From NCBI GenBank assembly GCA_949752745.1, contig OX457029.1, positions 47,732,228-47,796,227 on the forward strand: 64,000 nucleotides of DNA, written 5' to 3'. The position numbers and the translations under genes are program-made. The notes below the pieces were generated by a model. It was given only the letters and a program-made list of their open reading frames with translations. It was not told the DNA's origin and searched no databases. This stretch comes from Protula sp. h YS-2021. Its lineage: Eukaryota; Annelida; Polychaeta; Sabellida; Serpulidae. How positions within the stretch are numbered: the stretch's first letter is position 1; every line of letters starts with the position of its first letter. Shown one piece after another: positions 12,521 to 26,800 of this stretch.

Positions 12521-15500
12521 GTAGTAGAAGGGTTGCATTTTTAATAGATGTTCTTTTTTAGCATCCATCCATCAATCCATTCATCTATGTCCCTATCTAC
12601 CTATTTAGGTTTTCTTCCAAAGTACAAGAAAATTGCAGAATGTAATATTTTTATTCGACGACATAAAGGAACGGCTGAGGAAATGTTAGTGATGTATTTT
12701 ATTGTTTTTAATCGGGCAAGTGACTTTTTGTGTATTTATTCGTATAGAGGGTAGAAAACTGCCCAGCAAATTTTTATAGCCTAATCTTATTTCTAGTACC
12801 ATTGCATTTTGTCTATATGCTTAACTATTTATTTTCTGTAGGAAATGTTGACACAACAAACATTTGACTAAATCACTTTGACAGGAATTAATCACATTTA
12901 GAATTTTTTACTAAATCAGTCGGTGCAACAAAACAGGATATGAGGAACATAAGGTGGGTAAGTTAATGAATATTAAGCAGTCAAAGATGTTGTACGTACA
13001 CATTTGACACAAGTGATACCACTAAACATCAACAAACAAGCTTTGAGATACTCCTTTCCCAGCGACCACATTAAGCCACTAAGTTTTGTTTAGCGGCCAC
13101 TTAATAAGCTTCAATTGTAAGCATTAGATATCAGTTTTAGTGTAAAGGATCGGAGTAAGCTTTAGGGTAAGGTTTGATATTAGGATCAGTATAAAGTGAG
13201 GAAAATGTGACTACAGAACTAAGTGGATCACTCAAAACTATATCCTTCCAGAGCAATCATTTACCATTCTAATTTACCGAAAAAGAGAAGTGTAACTGTG
13301 CATTTTTAGCTTTCAACACTCAATGGCTTACCGTTTTCAACATCTCACAATTGTGCCTTAAACCTGGCTTCCACTAGGATCGGTGTTTACTTTAACATAG
13401 AACTGTTGATCTCGTAAACTTTCATGAGATTGATTCAGACCTTCAAAAACAAATAAGTGTTCGTGCAACGTGATACAACAATCACTTCATACAAAACAGA
13501 CCAACCAAAACATTCTGTCATAAAACTTGAAACTAACTGACTCAGGTTAATTTCTTCTTAACATATAGAAGACAAATGTTTTTGTTAAACAAACGACTAT
13601 TTAGCAGCTGTGGGTTTCAATAAAAGCTGCATACATTATTCATAAGACGACATTAGAAAGAAATAAAATGAATATGAATTAACAATATAAAGCATTCTAT
13701 TGTAGTTTCAAATAATAATTTCCTCTATTACAGCATTAGAAACCTATTGCATACTTGAAATAGAATACTTTAAAGTAGACTGATGTTGGCATAGAATTCA
13801 AAAGGAATTCACTGGAGACACAATTTGCTCACATTTCTTCTTTAAACAAATAAACCTATGATTTAAAAGTAATGTTTGGTTGCTCTGGTTTGAATAATTA
13901 CAATATATTTCTTGACAAAACCTGCTGAGCTAATTAAAAAAACGAACGAACGGTTGCTATAATTGCTTGAAAATCATTGATTCAATAGGGTATACTGTAT
14001 ATGTGTTCCTTTTAGAGTTGTTTTGTTGAACAAAACTAGTCGCTTTTGAAATCCAATCTGCAGTGTAACCATGCAGTACAACTCTTCGATTTGTGAATAT
14101 GCTATATATACAAATAAGTTACAGCATACTAACACAGATTTTCTCATTTTGTGTGTAGTGTCTTCTAGATTCGGATTTGTTTGGAGATAAAGGTAATCGA
14201 TAATTAAATTACTTGTGCTGTAAAACGAACATTTGTTGAAGGTAAGGCGAGCTAAAACGACGTAAAGCTGCATTTCCAACACAGCATTTTTTAAATCTTG
14301 TTGTTCATTCGTTGAACAGTTGTTTGTTGTGCTTTTACGGTTTGTTATTAATCCGCTATTAATTTGTTTTAATTCAGACGGTGGATTATGCAATGTATTT
14401 CAGAAAAAAGAAATCAGCAGTTAGCCCATTTCTTTAATAATGGACTTAATTTTCGATTTACTGCTCTTGTATACCTTGTTTGCTGTTCACTTGTGCCGAA
14501 GTCTCCTTAAATACGTCACTTAGTCGCTAAGGGAAATAGAACGAGCAACAACAAACAGGAAAGGTAACAACATGAATTATTAGATGGTGCATTTTTTTTT
14601 GACCTAAATTACTCACCAGGAACACTTCCACTTAATCCTTTAACGCCTAAATCAGCATAACCTGGGCTGCCTTTCCCTGTAAAAAAGTGCACTATTTAAC
14701 CAGTTGTCATGAGAATTTACTGTCAACCATTTTAGCAGCATGGTTAATTCGTGACTAGATTTATTGAAAACATAAATAATAGCTGTTGAGAAACCTTTTT
14801 GTTAACGTAGTTTTTCTCTTCATATTTCCAGTAGTTTGTTAATCAGCAAATGTTTAATTTCAAAATAAAAAGTATTTTATACTTTTAAAGTTTTGGTTTC
14901 CGCAATGGTAATTCCTAAAAGTTCATGAATTCATGAATGCAAAGTAGCCCAAGCCTTTCCTATTATAACTGTAACGAGAGTAAATTCACGATGATTTTTG
15001 TGCCTCAGCAAATACAACAACAAAACGCCTGCACTCACGCCCTTGTAACTGACTTACATAAACAATGAAATGGTCTTTTAAGAGCAACCCTAGGTGAGGG
15101 ACAACCTTTCGCAACATTCTGAATTAAACTTGATAAACTCAACAGCAGCAGCAGCAGCAACTCCAACCAATCATCAGTTCATTAAAATACAATTGGGTCC
15201 TTTTGGATACAGCTTACAGCAGATTACAATCCATAAAACCAGGCAAGAAGTAGGCTGCAGTAGATTATCTTTAACAAAGAAAAATAATCTACTGCGGCCT
15301 ACATTTTGCAGCAGCAACATAAGGCTGAAAAATAGTCCCTCAAAGGACATTTTTCTTCACTGCCCCTTCATATGATTTTTCCATGTTTGTTTGGTTATTT
15401 TTTTGTTTGTTTTGTTTTACAACTTTGGCTCTACTTTTGTATACAGAACTCAAACTCTGCTTGCAACATCACTGAATAGTGCAACATCCTCGTTTAACAC

Positions 15501-18500
15501 AAGAATAAAACTGTCAAATTGCATCTAAACATTTTGATATTCAAAATCTATCAGTAATAATAATGGCGTCTTGTTTGTGTTACTGAAATCGTTAAAATTT
15601 CCTTTAAAAAGTTTTCTGTAACTTTTCCGTCGTTCTATTTGTATTAAAAAAACTGCACCTTGGAGAAAACCATAGAAGAATGTCGAACTAGAAGAACCCC
15701 ATTTCGCTACCGAAATGTTAAACACTTGACAAAAATTAAAACGCAAAAATACTTCCTTCAATTGGTTATTTCTTGAATAATATATTGCAAACAACACAGC
15801 TTGAATACGTCTTACAACCCGAGTAGTGTTTGGTTTTTGTTGGCTTAAGGTTTTACTGACTGGTCAGGTATACGCCGTGTTATCTATTTACGCCGTGAGA
15901 GCTCGCACAAAGCTGAACAACTGTGTGTTCTGTGCTGTGCATTAAATTTTCCGCATTTACTTGCAAAAAATACACTCTTTTCACTTGGCGTTTTAACAAA
16001 GAAAACGAAATCCAAGACGAAAATAAAAAGTGACATGCACACGTTCAAATCAAGCGCTCCATAAGTCAACAGTTTCATGGTACTGGGGCCCATAGCGTCA
16101 GAGAAGAAGAAGACAAAAAATCTGAAAAGTTTCAAGACAAAGAAAAAAGGACGAACGACTGTTCGCACAAATTCATATGACCCTTGCAAGCTAACAGCTT
16201 GTCAAGTGTTAAATATGATCACAGTAAAATTTTCCACCGCTCTATGTGAGGTGAATTAGTTCTAGGAATCGCGTAATAAGATCCTTCAGACAGTTTTCGT
16301 AGAAAGATTACTTCTGACTATTTGGCAATGACTGCACAGCATTTCGAAAAGTGTAGTCCTACGCCTGTTTGTAAGAAGGCCTCTGCCACGTTATTTAAAA
16401 CTACACTGTAGTAGAAAACGGTCTAAGCATATTCTCTATTTTATCTTATCTGCTCACTGGTACGTTTCCAGGTTGTCCGGAGTTGAGTCGCGTAATTTAA
16501 ATTAGAGAGACTACACGTTTTTATTTTAGGACTCCAGTTCGATCACTTCATGGACTCATAGTATTAGATTATCACATGCCAGAAAATCCACACTTATGGT
16601 ATGCTTTAAGTATAAAATGATTACTAACTTAATTCAATGTATTTTATTGGTAACGTTTTGATGTAAATAAACATTTTAAGCCACAAATAAGAAATGTATT
16701 TCGAATATTTTTATTTTATTCGCTTATTTTTTTTTTTAAAATGGTCAGTTTCGAAGACCAGATTTTGAAATAGATTTCTGTCTTTTTTCACTTCATACAT
16801 TTTTACTTGGACTGCACAATCTAAGATTGGAGACAAACTATGCTGCCCCATACTGAATACTAACCCTTTATCGATTATAGGTTCTAGTCCAGTTTGTCAT
16901 TGACAAATAGCCGATCTTGTCTCATTATTGCTATAAGCTGTTGATTTTCGTTAAAAACTATTGGTTTATCGCTTTAGCTTACATGTTCTGTTCTTGAATA
17001 AAGAAAGCAGAAACTTTAACCTACCGGGGTAGCCTTGTCTCGTCTGAGCACCGTAAGGGCCCGCGTGGGGATTCACGGTGCGTTCTGGTGGCGGGACGTC
17101 CGACGGAGGGCGCTGCTGCACGTGTGAGGGAGGAGGTTTTACTTTGGCTGGTTCACTGTACGACGCATTGTTGTAGTTGGATTTGGGTTGTTTGTTTTTA
17201 TTTCTGCCTGTAACGAAACATCGCACTGATGGCGTAAAGTTGTATCTAGGTCACATTAAAAAATTTCTGATTTCTGGCAATGCATAAATTGTTTTTCCGA
17301 CAAATGCTGTATCGCAATCTTAATGTTGCCAGATCGAGGTTGTAGCGAAGCCTGAAAGTACTGGAGCTTGGAAAGTAATATATCGCCATAAACAGATGAT
17401 GACGACATGCAAAAAAAGTTGTGAATTTCGGTTCGATATTTGGTTTTGTTGTCATCATGGTCAGCTACGAGTTATAAGAAACAAACGAGTTCATATATGT
17501 TGCATCCATTGTCGACCTTTGGGTGGAAGTCGAAACAACATCTACTTGCTGATGTGAGATAGACATGTATTACCCGAAGTCTAATCAACAGTACAAATGG
17601 ACGTCGAAACAACGTCTATCTCCCGATGTTATGTGGAACGTTCGGAGAGCGGCGCTGTAGGGCGTCGGGAGGTTATCATTCTAAAATCAACATCCGTCAA
17701 AGTACTCCCATCCTTGCATCAGCCGGTAAATATTTTTCATGATGAGCGGGAAAAAACTTGCGCGCTCCTGAAAATCCCACATTTCAGTCCTAATTTTGGT
17801 CCATTTTACAAACGACCTGTTGTTTATACCATTTCCGGTGAGTGATAATATAATAAAATTGTTGTCTGGTTATGAATCAAAGCGTACACCACGCCAGTTG
17901 TCGACGTTTAAAAAAACTGCACCAAAAACGATTAAACGTTGTAGAAAATGGGATTTCGTTGCGACCAAATGAAACGTTTAAACAACGTTGTTTTTGTAAC
18001 GTCTATTCAAATTTTCCAGTAACCATTGCGACGCTTTGAACAACGTTTGGTAGACGCCGCACCCGCCGGATCAACTTCGTGTTTTGATTGTTTAGCCAGC
18101 CGAAACAGAGTCAACGCCAACCTTCCGACGTTAGATAGACATGGATCATCCGACGTCTAATCGAAGGTGCATAAAGGTTGCAAATGGAAGTTGAAACAAA
18201 GTCTATGTCTCAACGTTGTATATACATCGGGAAAGCGACGCGTATAGACGTCGGGAAAGCAAGGTTGTATAGGCATCTTGTAAATATCAATCTAGAATCT
18301 CTGCCAAGACAGCCACACTCATAACGTGGTTACTCCTCCGTCACTGTACCCCTATCCCTGTGTCATCAGGTCTGGGCAGGATGTGTAAGAAGTCGATTTC
18401 CATGAATATTTTTCAGAAGTAGGTATGGAAAAACTTGCGCCTTCTTGAACTGCTCATATTTTACGTGCTCTTTTTTAATGTATTTTAAAGTGACCTGTCA

Positions 18501-21500
18501 GGGCTACCATTTTCTGTGAGTTTTAAAACAAGGAGGTTGTTTTTTTTTTTTAATTTTTAGTTGTGAGTCCGACGTCTGTGCAACGTTGATTTTGACGCCT
18601 CTGCAATGTTGCACCAAAGTGTTGGTTTCTACAAAATGAAACATCTAAACAACGTTGCTTACCCAACATCTATTCAACGTTTGTCACCGGCGTCGGTGAA
18701 ACATGGTACTCATGGTCGCGACCAATCACAACCAAAGTACAGCAGAGTTTATGTTGTGGTTTGTCACGGTGGGTCGATCCTAGAATGTTCACTGGGTTGT
18801 TCCAAAGATGTTGATTACACGTTGTTCTGTGGTCAGGACCATTTTACAACCCGAGTTAACGTTGAAGTTTGGCAGGGTCGACGTCGCAATCCCAAATCAA
18901 TGTTGGATTGAGATCGAAATGTTTACTGGGTGGATAAAAATCGCGAAATTAAATGAACTTGGCAATCGCGTTTTCTGGGCATTTTAAAAAGTCATGGACT
19001 GTGCGTTTACCAATTTCCACCCAGATGCCTCACCCCACCTCCACCGGGGGGGGGGGGGGGGAGGGTGTACAAACCGCACATGCCAAAACCCTCACATAAT
19101 CGTAACTTAATTCCCTTCTGAGTATTCTTATTTTCAGAGCAATAGTCTCTTTCATAATTTATCGAAAACACACACACAGAAAGAACAGATAAATAAACTA
19201 AACTGTATTTATTTTCTTAATAAGCAATTCGAGTAATTCACATTCAGTCTCCATTATCTCTATATCTAACAGGTGCGCGTCTATACTCACTCTTCATGAA
19301 GAAATAGATTCCAACAGCTAGAACGACTCCAATGAGTACAAGGGGTATGATGACAGCAGCCGCGATAACTCCAGCACCTGTGAACGGAGATTTTGGATAT
19401 CCTAGATTTCTATTCTCATAGTGTTTGTTTGATTCCGTTGAGGTTTTGAAGTGTTAAAAGAAATGGGAGCATAGAAATCCTATAAATTCAAGACAACTCC
19501 TCCTTTTCTGCCTTTTTCCTTCTGGCCAATATTCCCTTTCAAATGTCAAACTTCAACGATTATTTTTAATCACTGTAAAGTAATTTTCCGATAAAGCACC
19601 AATTTTGTATTGATTCAGATAAAAATTTAGGATCGTTGTGTTGGAAGATGGGTTGTATTAGATTAAAATCGTTCATAAATATCAAAACCACTGCTATTTC
19701 TTTAGTAATGAACAAAAGCACAGGACCAAGAGAGCCACTAATTTTGTTGGGACGGAGCAGTCAACGTTCCCATCCTATATTAAAACAATAATAATAATAA
19801 TAATGCATTTTTTTTATTCCTAACAATAATAATTAGTGAAAAAGATAGCGTTTACCCATCAAAAACCGGGCACAATAACTTTGTTCAAGAGGAAATACTT
19901 TCTGATCCATCGCTAAAAGCTCTGACGGGTAGCTGCTCAGAAGAAGAACAAGAAGAAAAGAAGAAAAGAAGAAAAGAAGAAATACAGTAACTTACTGGCT
20001 GTGTCTTGGTTTGAACCAGAATTAGAATCTTCATCTGAAATTTAAAAAAAAAACATTCATCTTGTGTTTTTTCATCACTTCCTTGCCAATATGTTGTGCT
20101 GTCGTCATTGTTTTACAATTGAACCAACTGTGGCATGGTGGCACAGTGGCACCGCGGCACAGTGACACTGTGGTACAGTAGCACCGTGGTAGGGTGGCAC
20201 CGTGGTACAGTCCCACCGTGACATAGTGGCAAACGAGCAAACCTCTAAATGCGGAGTGCTGATTTTGAAATAACACGCCCTTTTTAACCAAACGCGGAGA
20301 AAAATTCCGAAACAACCCCCTTTTTGTGGGAAACGTGGAGTACTGAATGAAAGTTACCCCCCCTCCCCCTTCTTTTTTAAAAAGAAATTGGCACTCGGGT
20401 GGACCCCGTCTGGCCTCAAAATTACCCCCTTTCTCCGCGTTTTTTTTTTTGGGGGGGGCACGCATGTTGACACATTTCATACCCACTGGCCGCTTTCCGG
20501 GACTCCCGCAGATCCTGTCAGAGGCAATGCCACTGAAGGAGAAAACGATATATTGTGCTTTAATTATCATAATGTTAGTGTCCTTGAAACTATTTCTTTT
20601 CTTTAGAAATTATTTATATTTGAACTAAGAACTACAAAATACTTACATGCATAAAAAGAAACAGTCTTCCAGTATCCGGCATCAACACCATCTATGCGAT
20701 TTATTGCTGTGCAGTTGCAGTTGTTCATCTGGCTGCTTCCCTGAATCAGACTTCCGCTCATTTCTAACTGGCTTCCTAAAAAATGAGCATAAACTATTAA
20801 TTTGGTTAATCATAAAATAGATGTCATCATCAGTCTGGTTGAGGTATTAGAATTAGGTACAACAGGATTCAGAATGGGGGTAGTTTGTGCACAATGGTGG
20901 GTCACATTTCTGTGTTAACGTAGAATATTTATGTATGCAGAATTTGTCATAAAAAGATAAAGAAAAGCTCTAAGGAAATAAAATACACTCGTTCACGTTT
21001 ACATATAAAAATCAATAGAATAATGCAAACTGCCCAAAAGAGCTGAAATAAGTACTACACGACTCAAGTTAAAATTACAGTGATCACCCACGACAACAGG
21101 GCAAGATTCCACCCAGCAGGCATTACGTCAGCATTGACATCGATGTGATATCACAATGTTTATGTGACGTCTTTCTGACGCCGCCAACCATAATTATTCT
21201 GATTGCGTCAAAGCACTTTTTGTGCAGAAATAGCACAGATAACAAAATCTGTTCAAAACCCTTCATTGAACGGTGAAAATATGTTTAAATAGTAGCGTAC
21301 GAAAAATATTTCAGAAAAAAATTATGGAAAGTGTTTTGCAATTGGGAAAGGTTTGAAAGAAAACGTTTTCGACGACGGTGGCAAAACAGGTGCGATAAAG
21401 CGTATGGTTGTGGCCGACAGTTCTCCCTAAGAAAGCCAGAACATCCTCGATTAAGGTCATTGACTGTTACGGTGCCCATCTAGCATTTCACAATTTACCT

Positions 21501-23726
21501 GTTCTGATTTCTCCCTCATTGCAGTACCAAGTGTATGATGGTTCCGGGTACCCATTACCAGTGCAGTTGATATGTTCTCCTTCTGTCATGCTCAGCGGCC
21601 CAGTGCTTGGGTCGGGTGAAATTTCAATTGCGTCTGTGTGATCTGCAAGCGAATGCCGACTTTAAGACGATTATTTTTCCATTATCTGCGAAATTTTCTG
21701 ACAGCATTTCTTAAAACATGTTAAAAATTAGATCAAATTACCAGTATGTTGCGCCCGCCCCTATTTTTTGTAAATTCACAATTTAAAGGAAGCATCTGGG
21801 TGTGGGAAGCTACTAAAATACATGCCAAGATTCAATAAATTGTTTCAGATTGCTAAAAAAAAACGTTTTTCGGCAGTTAGAAAATCTATAAAAAAAATGC
21901 TAAAATTCCTTAGAGATAACACCGCAGTAACACGTTTTAAAAGAAAGATGTTTAGGGTATTCAAGTCCACTCTTTAATGTCATATTTCTGTCTAATTATT
22001 TGCCTGTACTGCCTAATTCCTTTACGGAGCAAAACTCCAAACGTTGCCATTCTTTTTAGACGATCTCTGTTTCGTTGTAAATTCCGCGTATCAAGTAGAT
22101 CTGGGTCGTAATAATGTGAATACCAGAAATTTGACTCTCGATTTATTCCGTACAACTCTCTTTTATAACTGAAAGAGCAATTCGCGTTCTGCACTTCGGA
22201 TGGTTTTCTACTTATAACACTTACGTATTCTACAGAAACAAAACTTTTCCATGTAGTTCGAACAGCCCCAGTCAGTTTCATACGAATAAAAAGAGAGTTG
22301 GAAGTATATGATGTTGGAGACCAACTAAACCCATGTTTGTTGGGACTGTAGGGTGGATTAAGCTCCATGAAAGTGGAGAACGCAAACAGCGCTTTTACGC
22401 GTCAAGCAACGGTTTATTAAATAAAACTTCAGTTTTACTTCGCAAAAACTTCTTAAGTTATTTATCTCCACTGTTAAAAGGGACTGATAACTAGAGCAGG
22501 GGAAACTTTCTATTCTGGAACGCAGGAGTTTTGCATTGAGTAGTAACAACTAAACAACATGCATGACAATGACAAAACCGGGGTTCCGAACCAAGAACAT
22601 GTAAAGGGACGAGAATTCCGGTTGATGGTGGTTGATGGTTGATCGTTGATCGTTGATCGAGAGCGCGCGAGGATGACTGCAGGCAATAAATTGACTAAAA
22701 TTCAATAACAGTACCACCGTAGCATGAAAATCCATACGAAATAGGGAATCGTCAAATGAAAACACGTTAGCCATACGGAAAACCAGTATGAAAGAAAGAA
22801 AACGTTGATTATAATAGCTGGACGAGATGGATGCAGGCAATCTTCGTTCACAGATATTCATCGGACACAAAAAATCGTAAAATTGAGATTCAACGAAAAT
22901 ATTTTGATTGCAAAATGAAATATATTGTACACAAATTGATGCGGGCAGATTAGAGTCCTGCTCTGTTGACTTAATATTTTTGGAAATAGTTTACCAGTAA
23001 TTAAGTAGTAACTGGGCACTGGGAGCGGACGCCGAATTCGCCAATGCTTGTATGTGTAGATCTTGTTCCTTGGTGGTGAGGTAAAGCAGCTCGTCCCCAC
23101 CTTGTTTTGATGGCGAGGTGTGGCTGCTCTCAAACACTCTTGTGTGTGGTGGCGATGTAAATGTGCGCCCCCCCCCCGCTCCACCCCCCGTCCTTACCTC
23201 GTTACTTGGTGGTGGAGCGAAACAGTTCGTCCCCACCTTGTTTGTGATGGCGAGGTGTGGCTGCTCTCAACCACTTTGGTGTGTGGTGGCGATGTGAGTG
23301 TGCGCCCACACCTTGCACCGTATGCATATATATCGCCCTCTCCCAATATGGCCGTTTTCTCTTGTTCTCCCCCCCCTCCCCCCCCCCCCCGCTCTCCAAA
23401 AAATGTACGGAACTCGTTACTTGAGTTGGTTGCAATAAAAGATTGTTGTTATATCCACCGAAAACAAATTGATCAATTCTTCTTGGAAAAGAAAAGAAGC
23501 TATCAACAAGGAACGAAACCTCCATCCAGAGGCAGTATTATCTCTTATATGTGTTACCTCAAGCGCATTTCACTCACATTCAACTCGAAAATGTGTTGTG
23601 CAGCTATCCGTGAATGTGGGTGGTGCAGACTCCTCCTCAGTTTCGGAATCAAAATTTAATCTGCAGGTATACTGATGCATATCTACAGTGCCATCTGCCG
23701 TCATATTAGCCTTCAATCTGCAATAC

Positions 23727-23803
<77 letters not shown>

Positions 23804-26800
23804 ACAAACAGGTTCTTTTACACACCTTCTGAAACAACCCACTAAACACAAGAACGTTTTTGTTTGGTTGTGAAAAGATATAACGTTTTCCTAACCAAAA
23901 ACGAACCTTTTTTGGTTGTAAAAACGTTATATTCTACAACCAAATGAAAACGTTATTTTACAACCCAAAATCAAACCTAATTTGGTTATAAAAACGTTAC
24001 GTTTACCAACCAAATAAGAACGTTTTTTTCCAAACAAAAATTGGCATTTTAATACATTTGTGAAGTAATTTTAGATGTCAATAACATATTCGCAATAACA
24101 GGAATTAAATTTTAGATGCGATACGTCAAATTCATTTCATATATTTAACTAATTACTGTAATCTATAACTAAGCATTAAATGTGCAGATAAAGAAGCGCA
24201 TAAAAAGGGAGGGGATAGACCGTGTGGGAATTTCCGTACGGGGGAATTGTTCGTGGGGGGGGGGGGGGGGGGATTCGAAGTGGGAAGAATGGGGGTGGTG
24301 GGAGTTGGTTCAGCGGAATTGTCTTAGACGCACATTTCAATGACTGCGTCGTGGCGAAGAGGTAAGTTCGTCGCTTTGTACGGAAGCGCATAGTTGACAT
24401 ACTACTCACCAGATGGAATGCATAGAAATAACCATGATAGTATTTCGTATTCACCTGGTAAGTATACAATTACACTATACCACGTTGTTCTTGAGCACGT
24501 TATGGTTTGAATCACATTTGTTTCATATACTTGCATTTTAAGTTTTTACAGACTCAAAACTTACTTTGTGCGCTCGTTTCTGACATCTTTCTCCAGAAAG
24601 ATATTTTTATGCTAGAGTGTTGAACTGGCTATTTCCTGAGCAACACCGAGAAACAAGTGTCATTCAAACAATAATGTACTCATGTACAACGAGTTACTGT
24701 GTAATTTTATACTCACTAGGTGAATACAAAATACTATCATGGATAATTCTATGCATTCCACCTGTTCAGTAGTATGTCAACTATGCGCTTCCGTAGCTTT
24801 GGATGCGAGAGGTTCCCGGTTGAAACCCAGCCAGGTATGAATGTTTCGTGAAAAGATTGATAGAAGTTCTTAAAAATGAAATATGATGTGATACTGGTGC
24901 AAGAAGCAGCCTCCGAGAGTGAATACTATTGTGAAAAATGTTGAAGAATATTTTTTTAAATCTTTTATTTTACGCACGTTTCACGAAAAAGGTTTTCTTA
25001 AGGTTGTGTATGAAACGTTCTAAAAAGGTTTTTAGAAAACGTTTTTAGAACGTTGCGAAAAAAACGTTTTTAGGCATTTCGTATACAATCTTTAGAAAAC
25101 GTTTTTTGCAACTTTAAAAGGTTAAAAAACGTTTTTAAAACGTTATTGCAACCAAATTTGTTTACGGGAAGAATATGCTTATCAATTCTGCTCATTGTAG
25201 GAAAATTAGGCAAAGAAATTGCCATAAAATAAATGAGCGATTGGTTTGAGGTATCTTCCTTACTTTACTTCACCAGTGGATGTGTCTTCCTCCACGTACG
25301 ACGGTAGCACTTCGGTATCATCCTCATCATAAAACCGAAGTGTTGGTTTCTTGTAGCCATGATACGTAACGACGCATTCCAGGTTTACTTCTTGGCCATC
25401 GTCAACAACTTCGCCTGGGGGATTCGGCCTGCATTCTAGTTGACCTTCAAAACAGAGTATAGTCAAACCCCGACATTAAGAACAGTAACTGTCTGGCAGA
25501 TTCTGTAGCATTACCATTTATTTCATTACAGTAAAACCCTGGATGAGGACACCCCGCTATTAGGGACACCCCACAAATAAGGACACTTTTTGTCAGTCTG
25601 TTTTAAAATCCCATAGACTTCTGTATATTCTGAACCCCTCTTTTAAGGACAATCCGCAGTTCATAATTAAGGACACTTTTTCGAGCCCTTAAAGTCCAGA
25701 ATGCATCGAAAATAATCCCTCTGTTAATGACAGCAAAAAAAAAACAAAAAAACAAACAAACAAACAAAAAAAAACAGGTCCATCTCCGCGCATACTGCAA
25801 ACAACACTAATCTGCTTGACCTATCATGCCATTTCTACTAAACGTACTGTCGCAGGATGTGTGAGCATTGTTCTTCCTTTTTTCTGTCTATCATCATTTT
25901 GTTGTCAATCGCAAAACTTTATTTAGTCCATCATTAATATATTTTAGTTGCATTATAAATGTTAACCACTCAAAAACTTTTGTGACGCAAAAACTGAACT
26001 TACTCAAAACAACAAGTTGCGGCTGCTCAACTGGTTCGTTACTGATTAGAAATCCAGCTTCATACTTTCCCGCGTCGGATTCTTGTACTTGCAAGATAAT
26101 GAGGTCATGTTGGTTCGCTTCTACGTCATCTATTTCAATGTCTTCTGCATAAGTAGGATCTATGCCTAAAATATTGTTAAAACCTGTTGTTAGTATTTTC
26201 CTCAGAGATATTAAAAAATTTCTTTTGGACATCGCCAGAGCATCCACAATTTTTATATTCAAGTTTTTTTGTTCGCATTAACTTCACAATAAAATACAAG
26301 ATATCTATGATTTTACTAACAATTACACAAGAACACTCAGTGATTAAGACCACCCGGAAGTAAGACCACTTCTCTCCAGTCCTCTTCTAATTCACACCCA
26401 TCACAGAAAACCTCACAAATAAAATCACATTGGAATTAAGAGCGCTTTTGTCAAGACCCAAAGGTGGTGTTATTTTCGCGGATCCAGTGTATTTAAAGTG
26501 TAAATGTTGCACAAACAACACTGTTAAATACCTCTGTAGTTGAACATAATTTTATATCATCAGTATTGCGTGAACTCTGAATTTCAGGATATGTCTCTGA
26601 AATGCCTCACGATACAGTATTTCATATCTGCTAAAATCATAAAATTTTTCCAAAAAGTGTCTAAAGCATACGGGAAATGACCAAGAACAACCGTGCGGTT
26701 GTGCCTGGAATGGGTCACTTACCGCTGTAACTGTTGTACATGGTTATTGGCGTACCATCCACGTACACTGCCCACATAGCTGCATCCGTGTCACCAGAAT

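Noticed and set aside
13350..13400. Alternative last exon reading VEARFKAQL then stop
   Set aside because: It has an acceptor-like CCTAG and correct phase, but no paralogue support, whereas the 12484 exon is mirrored in gene B.
20347..20628. Plus-strand ORFs of 72-93 residues
   Set aside because: They lie in an interspersed repeat within a gene A intron and are broken in its other copies.
23688..23873. Poly-His ORF
   Set aside because: It is the CAT microsatellite read as protein; the real coding sequence here is exon 5 on the opposite strand.
24351..24830. tRNA genes from A-box and B-box-like words
   Set aside because: The boxes are in fragments around an inverted repeat and no cloverleaf with intact acceptor stem could be drawn; more likely SINE remnants.
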